From positions 98,696,837 to 98,760,836 of the forward strand of contig CATIUR010000004.1 in NCBI GenBank assembly GCA_949592205.1: a stretch of 64,000 nucleotides of DNA, given 5' to 3'. The translations under genes and the position numbers were made by a program. Below are positions 43,992-56,851 of this stretch, one piece after another. The stretch is from Helichrysum umbraculigerum (taxonomy: Eukaryota > Streptophyta > Magnoliopsida > Asterales > Asteraceae). Below the pieces are notes generated by a model. That model was not told where the DNA came from, made no database searches, and worked only from the letters and a program-made list of their open reading frames with translations. Within the stretch, counting starts at the first letter, position 1; each line of letters opens with the position of its first letter.

Positions 43992-44890
43992 CTAATATTT
44001 CAAACTTCCCAAAATGTACGACACTTTCCCAAAGTAACACTTTAAGTAATATATGATTCCCAACCTCTCCTTGATTTGAACCATCTGGTCAATAGCTTTT
44101 TGAACTATTTCAATCCAATCAACTGACTTTAATCCAACTTCAGTCCAGACTACAACTGAACGACTCTTACACCCCTGAAGTGCCTGAAATAGTGCACATT
44201 GAATACTAACATAATAATTGTGTTGTATGAAAACTTGACTAATGGTAAGTGGGTATCCCAGCTTCCACCAAAATCGATAACACACTCTAAGCATATTCTC
44301 AAATGTTTGAATGTTTTGCTCACCCCGCTCATTAATTCGAGAATGATATACCGTCCTCACATCAAAAACACATTCCCAAAGCCTTTTGTAACGTTTGCCA
44401 AAAATTGCTAAGTAAAATCACCATTAAAATCGGATATAATTGATACAAACACTCCATGCCTTGCTACTACTTTGCTAATATACAACCTCACCAATTTCTC
44501 CGTCGTGTAGTCCTCGCGGATAGCTAAGAAATGAGTTGACTAACTCATTCTATCCACGCATCGCGTCATGCTTTCCCCTTTTCCATTCGGACAAATTCAG
44601 TTACTGTAATATATGTGAGAGTCTCTGGTATTAAGCCTTGAACTTCAAACAGATCATGCATTGACATATTGACTAATGTAGTTAATGATGTCCTTCTTCA
44701 TTCCCAGACACCAATACAAATCCATGATATCATGCTACTTCTTACTAACTCCCGATGTATGAAATATTTTGACTTATGTACTCTGTCCATTACTAGTGTC
44801 CATAGACCACCTAGCAAAGGAATCCATAATCTTTTCCATGATGTAACATCTTGTCCATTTTTTGTTTCAAATGTTTGTCTAACCCGCACA
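43992..44890 (-). pseudogene. Integrase remnant of element C
   Basis: Two readable pieces on the minus strand: the zinc-finger region (WIPLLGGLW..., 44889-44698) and the end of the catalytic core (NIQTFENMLRVC, 44360-43992), related to the matching parts of element E. Frameshifts and stops separate them, and the catalytic aspartates cannot be placed with confidence. Confidence 0.75.
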
Positions 44891-44999
44891 ACTCTTTGTT
44901 TTGTTTATGAGTATCCTTAACGCTTCATCTTGAATTTTGAACATCTTATCCTTAATGCTAGAGTGTATCGTCAAACTTTGACTTGCACTCACCTTGGCT

Positions 45000-45300
45000 T
45001 ACTCTTTCCTTCCTACTCAAAACATCTGCAACACATCCGTCTTCCCTGGATAGAATCAAATTTCGCAATTGTAACCACTAAATAATTTGAGCTTCCTCAT
45101 TTGCATCGTATTCAACTTCTTTTGAACATAGGGGTGTTAAAAGCTCTTATGATCGGTATGAATAACGTTCTTCATTTCATACAAGTAGTGTCTTCAACAC
45201 ATATGTACGAATGCTACCGCTTCAAGTTCCAATTCGTGGGTAGTATAGAAATTTTCATGAATGCGATTACCTTCCCCCTTTAATTAACACACAACCTAGA
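45000..45300 (-). pseudogene. RNase H remnant of element C
   Basis: The minus strand shows RHYLYEMKN, a TDHKS block and CEI.FYPGKTD, matching the RNase H region of element E (RHYLYGTKY, TDHRS, CEIRYHPGKA). Several stops interrupt it. Confidence 0.65.
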
Positions 45301-46689
45301 CTTCAGTCTGATACATCACAATACACAACGAAATCCTCCGATCCGTCATCCTTCACTGTTTGAAAAGCTTCTTCTAAGTTCTTACTCCAAACAAGCTTAT
45401 ATATACACATATTTTGTGAGCAGTAGAGCGATCCTTGAAAAAAAAAAACTCCCGATAAAATGCCGATAATAACCTGTGAATCCCAAATACTTTACGAACC
45501 TTCACGATTGTAACACCCCCAAATTTATTGTTTAGCGAAAGCACGTTTTGGGTGTTACGAATCAATAATCACAGCTCAAAGATATATAATGAACGACCAC
45601 TATATTCGTCGTTTTGGACTTGTATTGATAAAACAAAAGTTTACATCAAAAATATTGTTTACAATAGCTCAACTTGAAATTGAGAGATTTAAGTACATAA
45701 TTAATCTATACAAAATATAATAATGCAGCTAAATCTCTGAGTGTTTGCATGATGACTCGAGCTAATTGATCATTACTTGAGCAGTCCAACCTACTGCTGG
45801 TCACCTGTGATACATGCTAAAATTGGTCAGCGAAACGCTGGTGAGCTCACAGGTTTGTATGTCAACACATATATTTGTATGAACCGCAAGATTTAATAAT
45901 TGAATTTAAAATGCAATTAAGCAAAATAAAAGTTATACAGCCATGAGCACATAGTCTGAGCTTAACTTGAGTTGTCAGGCCCACTTAAGGAAACCTAACT
46001 TGAAATGCCTCCCACGAGTGCCTAATCCACACTCGTCTTCCCAAATGCTAATACGTCCGTTTGACCAGCTAGTGCGTGCTAACCCGGACGAGGATTGTCA
46101 ATCCTATATGATATCATATACTAACATTCACGCTACTACGTATTACCAGACTATGCTATGGAGGGCTTTAAATTGATTAGCTTGAAACTCATGTAGTATT
46201 TGATTTGATTTGTACTTGATTTCAACTTGTAAAACAAAACGAGCAATAATATCACACCCATGATTGAAAAGCAGTAAAATAGGGGCCATGAGACTCACCT
46301 GAGTCTTGAAAGTTTGAATTAATAACTTGAATTGATTTGCCTTGAAGTGTGGTCCGAAGACTTGTAACCTGAAGGTGTCCATGAAACGCGATGGTTATTA
46401 ATTGTTTAGGCATCTCGAAAGACTACCTTTGTAGTTGTTTGTCCAAATTACCCCGATTTGGTTGATTGACTTGTCCAAATTACTACGATTTGGTTGATTG
46501 AATTGTATGTTTGAAAACGTGTACAGCCCGTTGGTGATTAATTGTAATAATAGTTTTGATGTTATCACATTGATTTCGAAGCGCTATACTTGAAAGGCAA
46601 ATTCCATTATGTTGGAAAAGTTGTATCGCATAATCATTTTGAAGTTGTACAAGTTTGACACTTGGTGAGAAATGTGCTTACGGAATTTA

Positions 46690-46795
46690 AGTACGGGGGT
46701 CCGGGGGCAGCGCCCCTGGTTAGCGGGGTTCCAGGGGTGGCAACCCCTGGCGGGGTCCAAGGGGCTGGCCCCTGGCTGGGGTCGAGATGCCAGGT
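46690..46795 (-). repeat. CCCCTGG hairpin block in solo LTR S
   Basis: GC-rich tandem of about 30-bp units, each with an inverted pair such as CCAGGGG/CCCCTGG and GGGGC/GCCCC. It stands out sharply in an AT-rich LTR and lies on the transcript side of the TATA-like box. Confidence 0.75.
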
Positions 46796-46925
46796 CAGCT
46801 CGAAAAAATTTTATTTCTATTAAATTGCTTTGGTGAAAAACGTATCTGGACTTGAATTTGGGTGAAATCAAGTGATAAGATTTAGGTCTCGACACTTAGT
46901 AAAAAGTTATAAATATTCTGTTTTA

Positions 46926-47202
46926 TGCGACACAATATGCGACATAATAATTTGTTATGCGACACAAGAGTTGTGTCGCATATAAATGCGACACAAGAGC
47001 TTAGCGACACAAGGGTTGTGTCGCATAAGCGTACAATGCTGATTTAACAGCGACATAGCGATTGTGTCGCATGGTATTTGCGACATAAGGTACGACACAA
47101 TATTGTGTCGCAAAAGGTCCGACATAACTGAGTTTTTACGACACAAAATACGACACAAGGGGTTTTATGCGACACAACCTGCGACACAAGGCTTGTGTCG
47201 CA
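46926..47202 (-). repeat. TGCGACACAA hairpin array in solo LTR S
   Basis: About a dozen copies of TGCGACACAA in both orientations, many as dyads: 46956-46982 (12-bp arms, 3-nt centre), 47004-47024 (9-bp arms), 47093-47110 (perfect 18-bp palindrome CGACACAATATTGTGTCG) and 47180-47202 (11-bp arms, 1-nt centre). The array starts about 10 bp upstream of the TATA-like box. Confidence 0.92.
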
Positions 47203-48429
47203 AAGATGAACACCAAAACAGAACCCAGCGACTGATTACGTTTTCCAACCCAAAACTCAATTTTAACCCGTTTTTAAGCTGTAAATTCGTGTTTCCCTTG
47301 TTTAATAGGCATAGATACACCTAAATCACCCGTAAATATGTAAAAATAAGCTAAAACGAGAGGTTTCGGGATTTTGTCGGAAACTTACAAAGTGCCGAAA
47401 TGAAATTCCGGAAAGATGAGAATGTAGATCGCGTCGAGGTGGTTCCTTTTCCGTAATTATTTTGTCGATTTGGTTGCGTTTTGTGGTAGTTTTTAAAGGA
47501 TTTAGGTGGTGGTGTGGTATGGTGGTTATTGAGAGAAAAGAGAGGAGGAGAGAGGTGAGAATGATGATTATGGAAGAAATGGGGAAGAGATCCCCACTTT
47601 TGGGGCAGATTTTCGGTGGGGTCCACAGTGTGGGCTTCACCAAATTTTGCTCCGTGTAGTCGTGCTCCGTAAGGTGTTCGTTTTCCCGATCGTTTAAACG
47701 TTAAATAATTATTTTATACGTTTAATTATACGTTTTTAAAAATACGAATATTTATTCGATATTTTTGTTGAAGTATTTCATAACATACTTAATAGTTGAG
47801 TTATAATAATATAACGTTATCTCGTTTTGTTTGTTTGCGCGTTCGACATTTTTAATCGCGTATACCTTATTTATACGATACGAATTTGCATTGAGTTATT
47901 ATCAAAATAATATCTTGGATAAAATAGTGTTATTAAATAATATTTTATTATTTAATAAGATCGTTCACCAACGTCCGTATTACTTGAACCGAATTACATT
48001 CGATTTGAAATTCGTACGATTTAATTAAATCGTATTCTTGTATATATTCAACAATATATATATTGATACATTAATTAGCCTAACACAAAACTAATTACAT
48101 GTATTAACAGTTGATTAGGCACTAAACACTAGTTCTAATTTGACGGGTGTCACAACGATAGTTGTGGGACCTTCCATCCCTTTACAGCTTCTATTTTGCT
48201 AAAATACACATGAATAACTTCTTTGTTCACAACGTACCCAAGCAAAACAAACGTCTTGTAGTCAAATTTCGAACTCTGAATATATTGCATAGACCTTTTC
48301 TTTCAAAAGAAACTCCAGGATTAGTCTCAAAGGGACTTCATGCTCTTCCTTGGTTTTAGAATAATTCAGAACGTCGCAAATGAAAAGTATGATAAATTCA
48401 TCAAGATGCGGCTTATATACGCGTTCGTT

Positions 48430-48776
48430 AAATATAGGAATGCTATAGTCGCATTAGTAAGATCGAAAGACATAACGAGAAATTTGAAATGTTCGTAACG
48501 AGTACTAAACGCAATCTTAGGTATATCTGATTCAGGTACCCTCTATTGATGGTAACCAGAATGAAGATTGATTTTTGAAAACCACCGAACACCTTGAAGT
48601 TGATCAAACAAATCATCCATCCTTGGAAGAGGACAGCGATTCTTGACCGTAAATTTGTTAAGTTCACGATAATCAATGCACAAATGAAAAGAACCATCTT
48701 TCTTTTTAACAAATAAGACATGTGCTCCCCAAAGAGAATGACTAGGGTGAATAAGACCCTTGTCTTGGAGCATCTT
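48430..48776 (-). pseudogene. Reverse transcriptase remnant of element C
   Basis: Minus-strand RT N-terminal region: IHPSHSLWGAHVLFVKKKDG, CIDYRELNKFTVKNRCPLPR, then (after a stop near 48541) a TRYEHF.FLVMSF.LTNAT block. These are classic Ty3 RT motifs. The catalytic YxDD is not recoverable; sequence up to the S insertion is decayed. Confidence 0.82.
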
Positions 48777-49446
48777 AAAATCGATTATATAATTCTTGCA
48801 TTTTAATAGTGTTAAGCGATTTGGAGCTTTTGCAACTGGGGTTGCTCCAAGAATAAGATCAATACAAACGTTACGAGTACAGAGGGATATAGTCCTTCTA
48901 AGTCTTTCCAGGAAGACCTCGAGGGAATCGTCGATAACAGAATATTTGAAATTTTAACTTATTAGCCTTTACGCTCATGAGTTGTTTCTTTTCGTCTTTA
49001 AAGTGTTCTATGAAAATCTCAGGTATTACACCACCACTTGAGTGGTATACGAAATACTTTCTCAAACATACAATTTCTACCTAAATTTCATCAACTAATC
49101 CATCCCCACAACTACACCAAAACTTCCAAGTCCGAAGGGTAACAAGTCAATGCTAAAAGATAAATCTTCTAGCACTGCAGTACACCCTTATATAATGTCT
49201 TTTAGTTTCTATGCGCACTCATTAATAAAATTATTTCAAAGTCTCCCACTCAAAACAAGCCATCGAGTTTCCTACTGTGTTGATTGGTGCCCCTTGACGA
49301 GCTGTCATCCGACATTCAATTGTAAAGCGACCTCTTAAGTTTCAGTTTGAATAAATACAACATGGTGCAGATGTGTGATGATAGTAGTTACATTTTACTC
49401 ATAAGATGTGAACAAGTGTAACACTCTCTTCATGAGTTAGTATCCA

Positions 49447-49704
49447 TCAATCTCTTGAATACCCTCTCATTCTTGGTATTGTTTCTACATTCCCAGCCTT
49501 AATGGTTTCACCGATTAACAATCCATCCATCAGTATTACGCCATGGATAGTAGGAGGCTCAGTCACTTCTACCATCTCGCGAGTTTCCAGAACAAAGCTG
49601 TTGGTGTACTTCTCAATTCTCTTAGCTTCGAGTGCCACACGATGAGGTCTAATTCTTGCCAACTCATGAAATTGTCCGATATATGTTGCATGATTAACTC
49701 CCAT
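49447..49704 (-). pseudogene. Gag remnant of element C
   Basis: An 85-codon stretch (YIGQFHELARIRPH..EAKRIEKY) matching the part of the TR-GAG gag that reads YTSRFNQLAHLCP..ESKRIERY. No zinc knuckle remains. The 670 bp between it and the RT remnant is decayed and holds nothing I can assign. Confidence 0.7.
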
Positions 49705-49770
49705 CGTAGAGAAATTTCAAAACTTGTTCACTAACTTTTTCATTTCGTTATTGAAAGAATATTTCTCCTT

Positions 49771-49806
49771 AAGCAGTGCCTTTATTTATTTTATTTATTT
49801 ATCTAT

Positions 49807-49841
<35 letters not shown>

Positions 49842-49893
49842 TATATTTTATTATAATATTATTATTTTCATTTTATTTTATTTATTTATTTTT
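49771..49893. repeat. TTTA microsatellite
   Basis: Interrupted (TTTA)n tract of about 120 bp inside the decayed 5' interior of element C. Confidence 0.9.
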
Positions 49894-50719
49894 CGCGCCA
49901 TCACCATTCCCATCATTTGAATTCTCGCTTATTAATTCTATTTTCGCCTTCGGTGTCGTTAGCTCTACCATGCTTCAATATGCTGATACTAATTTTCATG
50001 ACAACTTTGAATATTAAGGTCCACCTCTGTCGTGCAATGATCGCAACAACATTGGAGTTCTTGCCTTCAATACAACAAATTCCTCCAGTTCAACCATCAG
50101 TTCAATCACCACTATCACTTGTATGACCACCGCCGAGTGTTTCTCCTCCGCGAGTAAATTTTACGAGTAATGTGTCTTAGTAGTATGCTCACTAAAATTT
50201 CAAATTCTTATTAGTTTATAATAGATGAATACTTTGGAGTTTGTCAAGGCATAAATGCACAAGACTCACAAACATAAGAATGATTTGGTAAGGAATATAA
50301 TTGGGATTTTATTACCATACAACACGAAGATAGCACATGAGACACGCAAACATGGTCGGATAAGCACACATACGTCGGAACACCTTTGTCAATTATGTCT
50401 GCAGCCATAATTATGAAAGTATTCTTTCATACATATACTTATCTTCCAAGTCCTTGTATCACAATAAGCTTTGTATTTAAGGAAAGAGATCAGATAGTTA
50501 TGGAATCCTAAGCAACATGTAGACGATCCACATAAGGAGTCGTAAGATGATGAAGAAACGCTTACAACGTCCTTATTTGAAATGATTAAGATGAATGATC
50601 GACACTAGCTACAACTAGCTTCACGGAATTGTATGCACACATAACTTCCTAACTCATGTTCTATATGTGGGTTCCTTATTTATAGTCTAGGCCAATCCAC
50701 CTAGATCTCTATAAACAAT
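49894..50719 (-). other. Decayed 5' leader of element C
   Basis: Non-coding region between the microsatellite and the primer-binding site. I see no gene. Confidence 0.6.
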
Positions 50720-50732
50720 GGCTCTGATACCA
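50720..50732 (-). other. Primer-binding site (tRNA-Met) of element C
   Basis: The minus strand reads TGGTATCAGAGCC, three bases from the 5' LTR. Confidence 0.92.
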
Positions 50733-50735
50733 ATC

Positions 50736-53352
50736 TGTCACACCCCGTCTAAAGCGGAAACAACGGGGTATAACGGTGATAGGATCATAACACATCATTA
50801 TACAGAATACTATATTAAATAAAATATCCAATGTGTCATGATGCCAATAACATGAATAACGGTTCATGTCGTGCATACATTTCAACAATGAATTCAAAAG
50901 CTTACAAACAAACGTACACTACAATGTTAAGGCAAAACAAGCCTTCACAAACAACCTTAATGATGCACCACAAGTCTTGAATAACACTTAATGCAACCAT
51001 AAAGGTCCACTAAGTTCTCTTGTCCTCTGCTTTAAGTCCACTAGTATAACCTGAAAAGATATGCTCAAAAACGTCAACACAAATGTTGGTGAGTTTCGTA
51101 GGTTTGAAACCAGACACCAGAAAAATAAACATTTTGCAGTGATAATAATAAGTTAAGACAATGCAATAGAAATGTACACAAATGTGAAATAATGCAGCCA
51201 ATATATCTCAATGTACGACAATTACCTCACAAGGAAGTAAAGCACGAATGTTAGCAACAATCCCAATGTACGGCAAATACCCCACAAGGAGGTAAAGCAC
51301 GAATGTAAACAACCAATCTCAGTGTACGGCAAATACCCCACAAGGAAGTACAGCACGGATGTAAGCAACAAGTCTCAATGCATATAAGTCACATAGTGTC
51401 ACACATTTCAAGCATATGTCCAAAAATAGAAATGAATACGTTCACAGCATAAAACAGTTGGTAAAACATGTGAGCATACTTTTCCCCCAATGATAAAAAT
51501 ATGTAAAGAAAATGGGGCCACGAAAACTCACCTTGAAATAAAGATGTAAATTTTGCCCTTAAGTTTAACCACCAACAATTCTTGCAATCTACAACAATCA
51601 GATAATGCATATGGGTCACAACCTAGATATAACTAGGTCATTCCATTGTATCCCAAGTCTAAACACTTCCACAAAGTTCCCTCACAACTCAACTCATGTA
51701 TATTAACTTGAATCAACTTATCGAGTAAAAATCAGATTCTGTCCATAAACTTTATATGATTTCACCGATTTTTAAATATTATTAATGAAATTATTTGACT
51801 CTACAAATTTAATCAGTGATACTTCAATATGTTTAGAATAACTTGTAATTTTTCCAAAATGAAATATTATATTTAGCTATTTTTAAAAATTCACCCAAAC
51901 AACCTGCTCAGAAATAACAACACTTTCTGAGTACTAAAAAGTCCCAATTTATTAAAAATACTTTAAAACTTTAAATGATTTTAATATTTTTAAAGAAAAT
52001 ATTTAACACTTTAAAATTACTCCAGTAAAAATTTCAAGACTCAATTCTTAGATTAACCTATGTTTCAAAAATTGACAAGTTAACCGAAATCAGGAACCGA
52101 AAAACTCAGAATCGACACTTAAACTTGTAAAATCTTTTTGACCAACTTAAACTCAACATTTAGACATGAAACTGATGCTATTTGAAAGAAGACTCAAAAT
52201 ACTTAAGTTTAGACTCTTATTTCATCAAAAAACATCGTGTTATGACCAAGTTTTGAGCTTCCCAAACCGAAATAAAAATCTGATCAGATTAGGGTTTTTA
52301 AGTATTCAACCCTAATCACATGTATAACTAATCCAATCATCAACAAAAGCATAATTTTCGATTTTTACCATCTTATCAACTGATTTTATTTATAATCTAA
52401 CAACTTCATGTACCCGGAACACAATGGAATCGAACCTAAAATAACCGACAATGAACGATTAATCGAAATACACGAAATCGAATGATTCGAAAAGAATTTT
52501 ATACCGACTAACAGGAATCTGCATGATAGACTCCTTAAGAATCTGTAAATAAACATTGTAGCATGAGAATTTATTCATCATGCATCAAGAACACATGGAA
52601 ACGAAGGATTAGGACATGAATCTTACCGAAACACACAAATAAACAATCTCTCGATCAATAGAATGATGTAGAAGTAATGAGATTGAGTTCTTGAACTTTG
52701 AAGATCGAAAGTTTAATGAGAAATACGCTCCAAGTCATCAGAATACGGCTGTAGGTTTGTAGAATACGTTTTAGGGTTTTAAAATACGTTTATATACCAA
52801 CAACTAAAAGTTTCAGAAAATTCGTATTACACTGCAGCAGTTTACAAAACAATTTTTATAAAATAATCTGCTTCGTTTCAGAGGCCGAAACCTCAAATTG
52901 TTATGTAAAACATCGAGATCTAAAACTTTTTAGTTTTGGCCGAAGCCTGAAAATGACACTAAGTAGGTCAAAACGGCCTCTGAAGTAGACTACAAAAATA
53001 AATCAGGATAAACTAAAACTTTTCGGTTTTGGTTTTTGTTTATAGTTTTAGGGTTACTTGAGTTTGAATGGGTTGGCCCGGCCACATCCTCCAAGGAGTA
53101 ATTTGGGTCGGTTTTCTTTGGGCTAAACAAGAATACACAAAAACTTGGGTCACACGGTCCAAAAATAATTGATACTTACGTTTAGTTTCGTATATCCTTC
53201 CTTATACGTCCGTTTGTGATGATTCTTTTTGCGTTGGATTCGTTTTTCAAAAACGAAGACTTTGATGTAAATAAATATAAAAAACAAGTAGTTTCACAAA
53301 AATGAGTTTATACGGTTTGAGCTACAATAACGGTATGGTGACGGTTGTCACA
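50736..53352 (-). mobile_element. 5' LTR of element C
   Basis: 2,617 bp, the fuller of the two LTRs, with the tandem repeat (51207-51370), U3 motifs (about 52875-52985) and the AAAAC duplication at its outer end. Confidence 0.9.
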
Positions 53353-53653
53353 AAAACGAGTTTTATTTCCCAATCATCTTTTTGAACTAATAATGGAGTT
53401 TTATCCATAGTTGATACATACCTGTTAAACTTAGCAAATAATATCTATACAAAAATCATTAATATCTAAAATTTAAATAAAGAATATGTATTAATCTAAA
53501 ACACACAAATAAAAACAAGCAAACCAAAATCAACAACCATAAAAATTTAAATAGATAAAATGAAAAACATAAGTTCTTTAAAACATTGAAATAATAACTA
53601 ATGATAAAATGGAAATGGAAATGATGATGCTCTTAGAATGGGATGGAATCTTC

Positions 53654-54901
53654 TTAAGTCCAATACCCATTTGGTAAATGCACTATGACAGGTTCTGCAG
53701 CATTTTCGGGATAAATACGGCGAAAGTGACGAAACAACTTGTTAGTTATCTTAGGGATTGTCGAAGAATACTTAGGAAAATTTTCATGGTGTATCTTTTC
53801 AGCATCTTCTACCTCATTCAAACTCTTTACAATCTTTTGTACCTTCTAAGCAACTGTCCCATCTTCATCAGTCACCTTATACCCATCTATTATCTTGGTT
53901 TCCCGTTTCTTATGACTAAGCCTCAAGGAATCCATAAATCCAAAGAAACCTAAGTGTAAATCCTCATACCTACTTGTGCCTCTATGTCTTTCAACAGTTC
54001 CTATTTCCTCAAAAGTACCAGTAAGCAACTCTTTTTGGTGATCAGTCAAAAGCTCAGTAAACTTAAAGATATCTATCAGTCTATAGTAAATGTCAGACAA
54101 TCCTAAATGAAAAAGATCTATATGGGATTCATATCGGACACCAGTGTAAGCTGATTGCAGTTCATTTTTCACATATGTAGCAAGATTTATCATGGGTTCA
54201 TCTGCAAAATGCTCCGGAATGCTCCTACTTGATTCATCATGTATTAAATAGTAGAGCTCATCAATAATCTCTTGAAAATAATATTCCACCGTAGTTTCCA
54301 CATAAAACTTATGAAAGTTGATGTGATCTCTTGTCTTCATCAAGTTAAGAAAATCTTGAAATTCTTCCAGCAATTCCTCATCATAATAGTTCTTTACGTT
54401 TCCAGTAGCAAATTCCATATCATGCTTAATAACTTCTAGCAAATTCAACTGCTTTTCAGAATAGGGAAATGAAGACTTCTCAAAAATTTGATGTATGTTA
54501 GCATATGACAACCTTTGTTCTTCACAGAATTCAGAATTAAATATAGGTTGTACAATCACATCTTCTTTAAGTTCTATCACATAATTTTCAAACTGTTCAG
54601 TATCCCTAATTTCATCAGAAGTGCACCACGCAGTATATTCTTACTCCATCTTACTAATTAACTCCTATTGGTAATCCGAAAATTCTAAAGTGGTTTCCCT
54701 AATGATTTCCATAATTAGACGAAGGTCTCCTTGATGGTGTTCTAAATAGAAAATCAAATCTTCTGCATCTGAAATCACTGGGGGGTTTTCAACAAAATTT
54801 TCTTCGTTTTCAGAAAGTTTCATCTTCTTACTTGGCATGAACGAGTTACTATCTACTTCAATGTCCTTGATTTCCATCTCATCTAATTGCATGTTTTCCA
54901 T
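53654..54901 (-). pseudogene. ORF1 of element A2, helical-module protein
   Basis: The reading frame runs from ATG 54901 (MENMQLDEM) to TAA 53656-53654 and is broken by three in-frame stops: TAG 54667-54665, TAA 54643-54641 and TAG 53848-53846. The frame is otherwise kept for about 415 codons. It is a diverged relative of ORF1 of element B: module 1 shows SSFPYSEKQ (near 54480) and a DEPMINLATYVKNEL block (near 54190); module 2 shows a weaker TELLTDHQ and a final FRHFRRIYPE block (near 53710). Same place in the element as in B. Function unknown. Confidence 0.78.
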
Positions 54902-55298
54902 TTTACTATTAATTACTTCTTTCTGTACACAATTAAATTCACATAGTTTAGAATTTATTAAATTTAAATAAAACATATTATACAAATAATATACAATTAA
55001 ACATTTATTCAATTTTACAAAATAGTCAAAAGTCCTCGGTAACTCCAATGATTGTACACAAAAGCGGAGAAATAGGTCAGCGCAAAGCTTATTAAAAACC
55101 TACCTCTTTCAAGAAGCACCTTACTTCTTAATGGAAGCAGGGCTTAACTCTCCTTATACCTTTGTTTTTGTTAGTACTCTCAATGGGTGAACCGATTTTT
55201 CGATTGACTAATAATGTACAAAAATTTATATTTTATAAAGGAAAATTTTTAAAATTACCGCTTCCCCGGCATAACAAAAGTCCAACCGGTTAAATGTT
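54902..55298 (-). other. 5' leader of element A2
   Basis: Non-coding stretch between primer-binding site and ORF1. Nothing specific is seen. Confidence 0.6.
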
Positions 55299-55315
55299 CC
55301 CCGGCAGCGGCGCCA
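55299..55315 (-). other. Primer-binding site (tRNA-Asp type) of element A2
   Basis: Plus strand CCCCGGCAGCGGCGCCA, identical to that of element B, next to the end of the LTR. Families A and B therefore use the same primer. Confidence 0.87.
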
Positions 55316-56346
55316 AAAACTTGATGTGTGTTAAGTAGGCAATTATAATAATAAAAAGTTTTGAAATAAGGAAATACTAAATACTACTATCACACAATAC
55401 AGGCAAGAATAACCCGTTCGTATAATGTAACTATATAAGTAAGTCCAGGTATCGAACACAGGGAATGTGGAATCTTTAAATTAATCCCTAAACTAATTTT
55501 ACAATATTCACAACTATTTACAATTAATATTACAGATAAAAGGGGGTACGTTTTAGTTCCGTGTGAACTTATATTTATTTTGATACAGAATTAAGATAAC
55601 TTAAAGTAATTGAAGTAATCAAGAGACAACTAAGGTAAATTAGGTAGATCGGAGATATATTATATCTAAACTAGCCATGTTATATTCAAATTCTCTCTTA
55701 TGTTTACTTTTGTCAGCTGATTGATTTTATGTTGAAATATAAAAGTGGATATCCTCCTTGGTTGGGTTTAAGTAACCTAGATAGCCTCCTATGGTCGGGT
55801 TTAAGTATCCTTTATGAAGCTCTTCAACGTATATTAAGGTTAACTAACTTCGGGGTCTCGAATGTTATTATCTAATCAATTATAATTTAATCCAGTAATA
55901 ATTATAACCTGTCACGTAGTCAGGGTATTTAAGTTATAATCAAAACATAAACCTAAATTATTAATCATTGCATACAAGTACTCACTTCCATATGATCTCA
56001 TAATCATATAATCAATATAGATATAACCTTAACAACATTCATAAAATCAATCAACATAAACATATAATCAAATCATCATATAAACATTATTCATTTAAAC
56101 AAATATGTTCAAGAATAATTATTATTCAATAAGAAATCAAGATCTAAACATAAACATAAGTAAAAGATCTAGAATCGAACCAAGAAAACTGAATTATTCT
56201 TCGTTAGGGTTGCAAGTCCTCAATCCCTAGCCTCCAAATTCGACCTAGAGTCGTTCCTTAACCCTTACAATCGACTTTTGCTTTTCAAATTCGTATATGG
56301 TTTAGTTTGATCGAGCCCTCTATTTATAGTTTTCTGAACCGCCAGT

Positions 56347-56450
56347 CCAACCGCCGGTTGGAGTACTTGTTCTCCAAGTCAAAGTCCGCGATCTGCACCG
56401 CCTTAGAATATTATATTCAACCGCCGGTTGACTACCTCAACCGCCAGTTG
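56347..56450 (-). repeat. CAACCGCCGGTTG dyads in the A2/A3 LTR
   Basis: CCAACCGCCGGTTGG at 56347-56361, CAACCGCCGGTTG at 56418-56430 and CAACCGCCAGTTG at 56438-56450, in the same places as in the A1 LTR. A TATA box (TATAAATAG on the minus strand) lies at about 56320-56328. Confidence 0.88.
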
Positions 56451-56741
56451 AGTCCTCTTTCCAGAATATTCCAAAGTCGGGCCAGGCTTCACTTTTGGGC
56501 TTCTAATCTTCTTAAACCGTTTTTCTTCATTCTCAAGGCCCAATTAACTTTATTCTTTGGGTTTAGTCTTTAACTCAGGTCCAAATATCTTCAATATTCT
56601 TCTTTTCTTCAATTTCATCTTTTTAAAACTCTTTTCTCGTTCTTCCTTCATTTAAATACATTGATACATATATTGCAAATATAAACAAATTAAGTATCTA
56701 AATCAACATAAATGCAATTTAAGACATATAAAATGTAAGGA

Positions 56742-56748
<7 letters not shown>

Positions 56749-56832
<84 letters not shown>
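56749..56832. repeat. TA microsatellite, about 42 units
   Basis: Pure (TA)n run in the A2/A3 LTR, replacing a short ATATATAAAT stretch in the A1 LTR; a later slippage expansion. Confidence 0.95.
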
Positions 56833-56833
<1 letters not shown>

Positions 56834-56851
56834 CATTATTTGATGTTATCA

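Larger units (their letters stand above)
45509..48154 (-). mobile_element. Solo LTR S (Ty3)
   Basis: 2,646 bp, TGTAACACCC...GGGTGTCACA, with a perfect ACGAT duplication on both sides (45504-45508 and 48155-48159) and no internal domain. It is therefore a solo LTR left by LTR-LTR recombination, sitting in the pol of C. Its first 60 bp resemble the TR-GAG LTR end, so the two families are related. A TATA-like TATTTATAA (minus strand) lies at 46908-46916. Confidence 0.92.
41197..53352 (-). mobile_element. Degenerate Ty3 chromovirus-like element C
   Basis: 12.2-kb minus-strand element flanked by AAAAC (41192-41196 and 53353-53357). LTRs of 2,387 and 2,617 bp, tRNA-Met primer-binding site, and remnants of gag, RT, RNase H and integrase in normal Ty3 order. 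It carries solo LTR S in its interior. Many stops and frameshifts mark it as an old, formerly autonomous copy. Confidence 0.9.
40408..55321 (-). mobile_element. Athila-like element A2, 5' half, split by element C
   Basis: Minus-strand copy of family A. From the right: primer-binding site (55299), ORF1 pseudogene, spacer, then element C (41197-53352), then the internal promoter region (40640-40900, one dyad at 40779-40791) up to the junction with B. Its ORF2, tail and 3' LTR are absent. Where A1 is interrupted by B, A2 reads through, so it supplies the empty site for B; likewise A1 supplies the empty site for C. Confidence 0.82.
55322..56851 (-). mobile_element. LTR shared by A2 and A3
   Basis: Full-length copy (1,530 bp) of the LTR at 3686-5142. 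It has a primer-binding site on its left, as a 5' LTR does for A2, and a polypurine tract plus ORF2 end on its right, as a 3' LTR does for A3. It is therefore the inner LTR of a tandem pair. It carries a TA microsatellite expansion absent from the A1 LTR. Confidence 0.85.

Noticed and set aside
47326..47659. Overlapping ORFs near the end of solo LTR S
   Set aside because: They lie in LTR sequence, overlap on both strands and show no family features.
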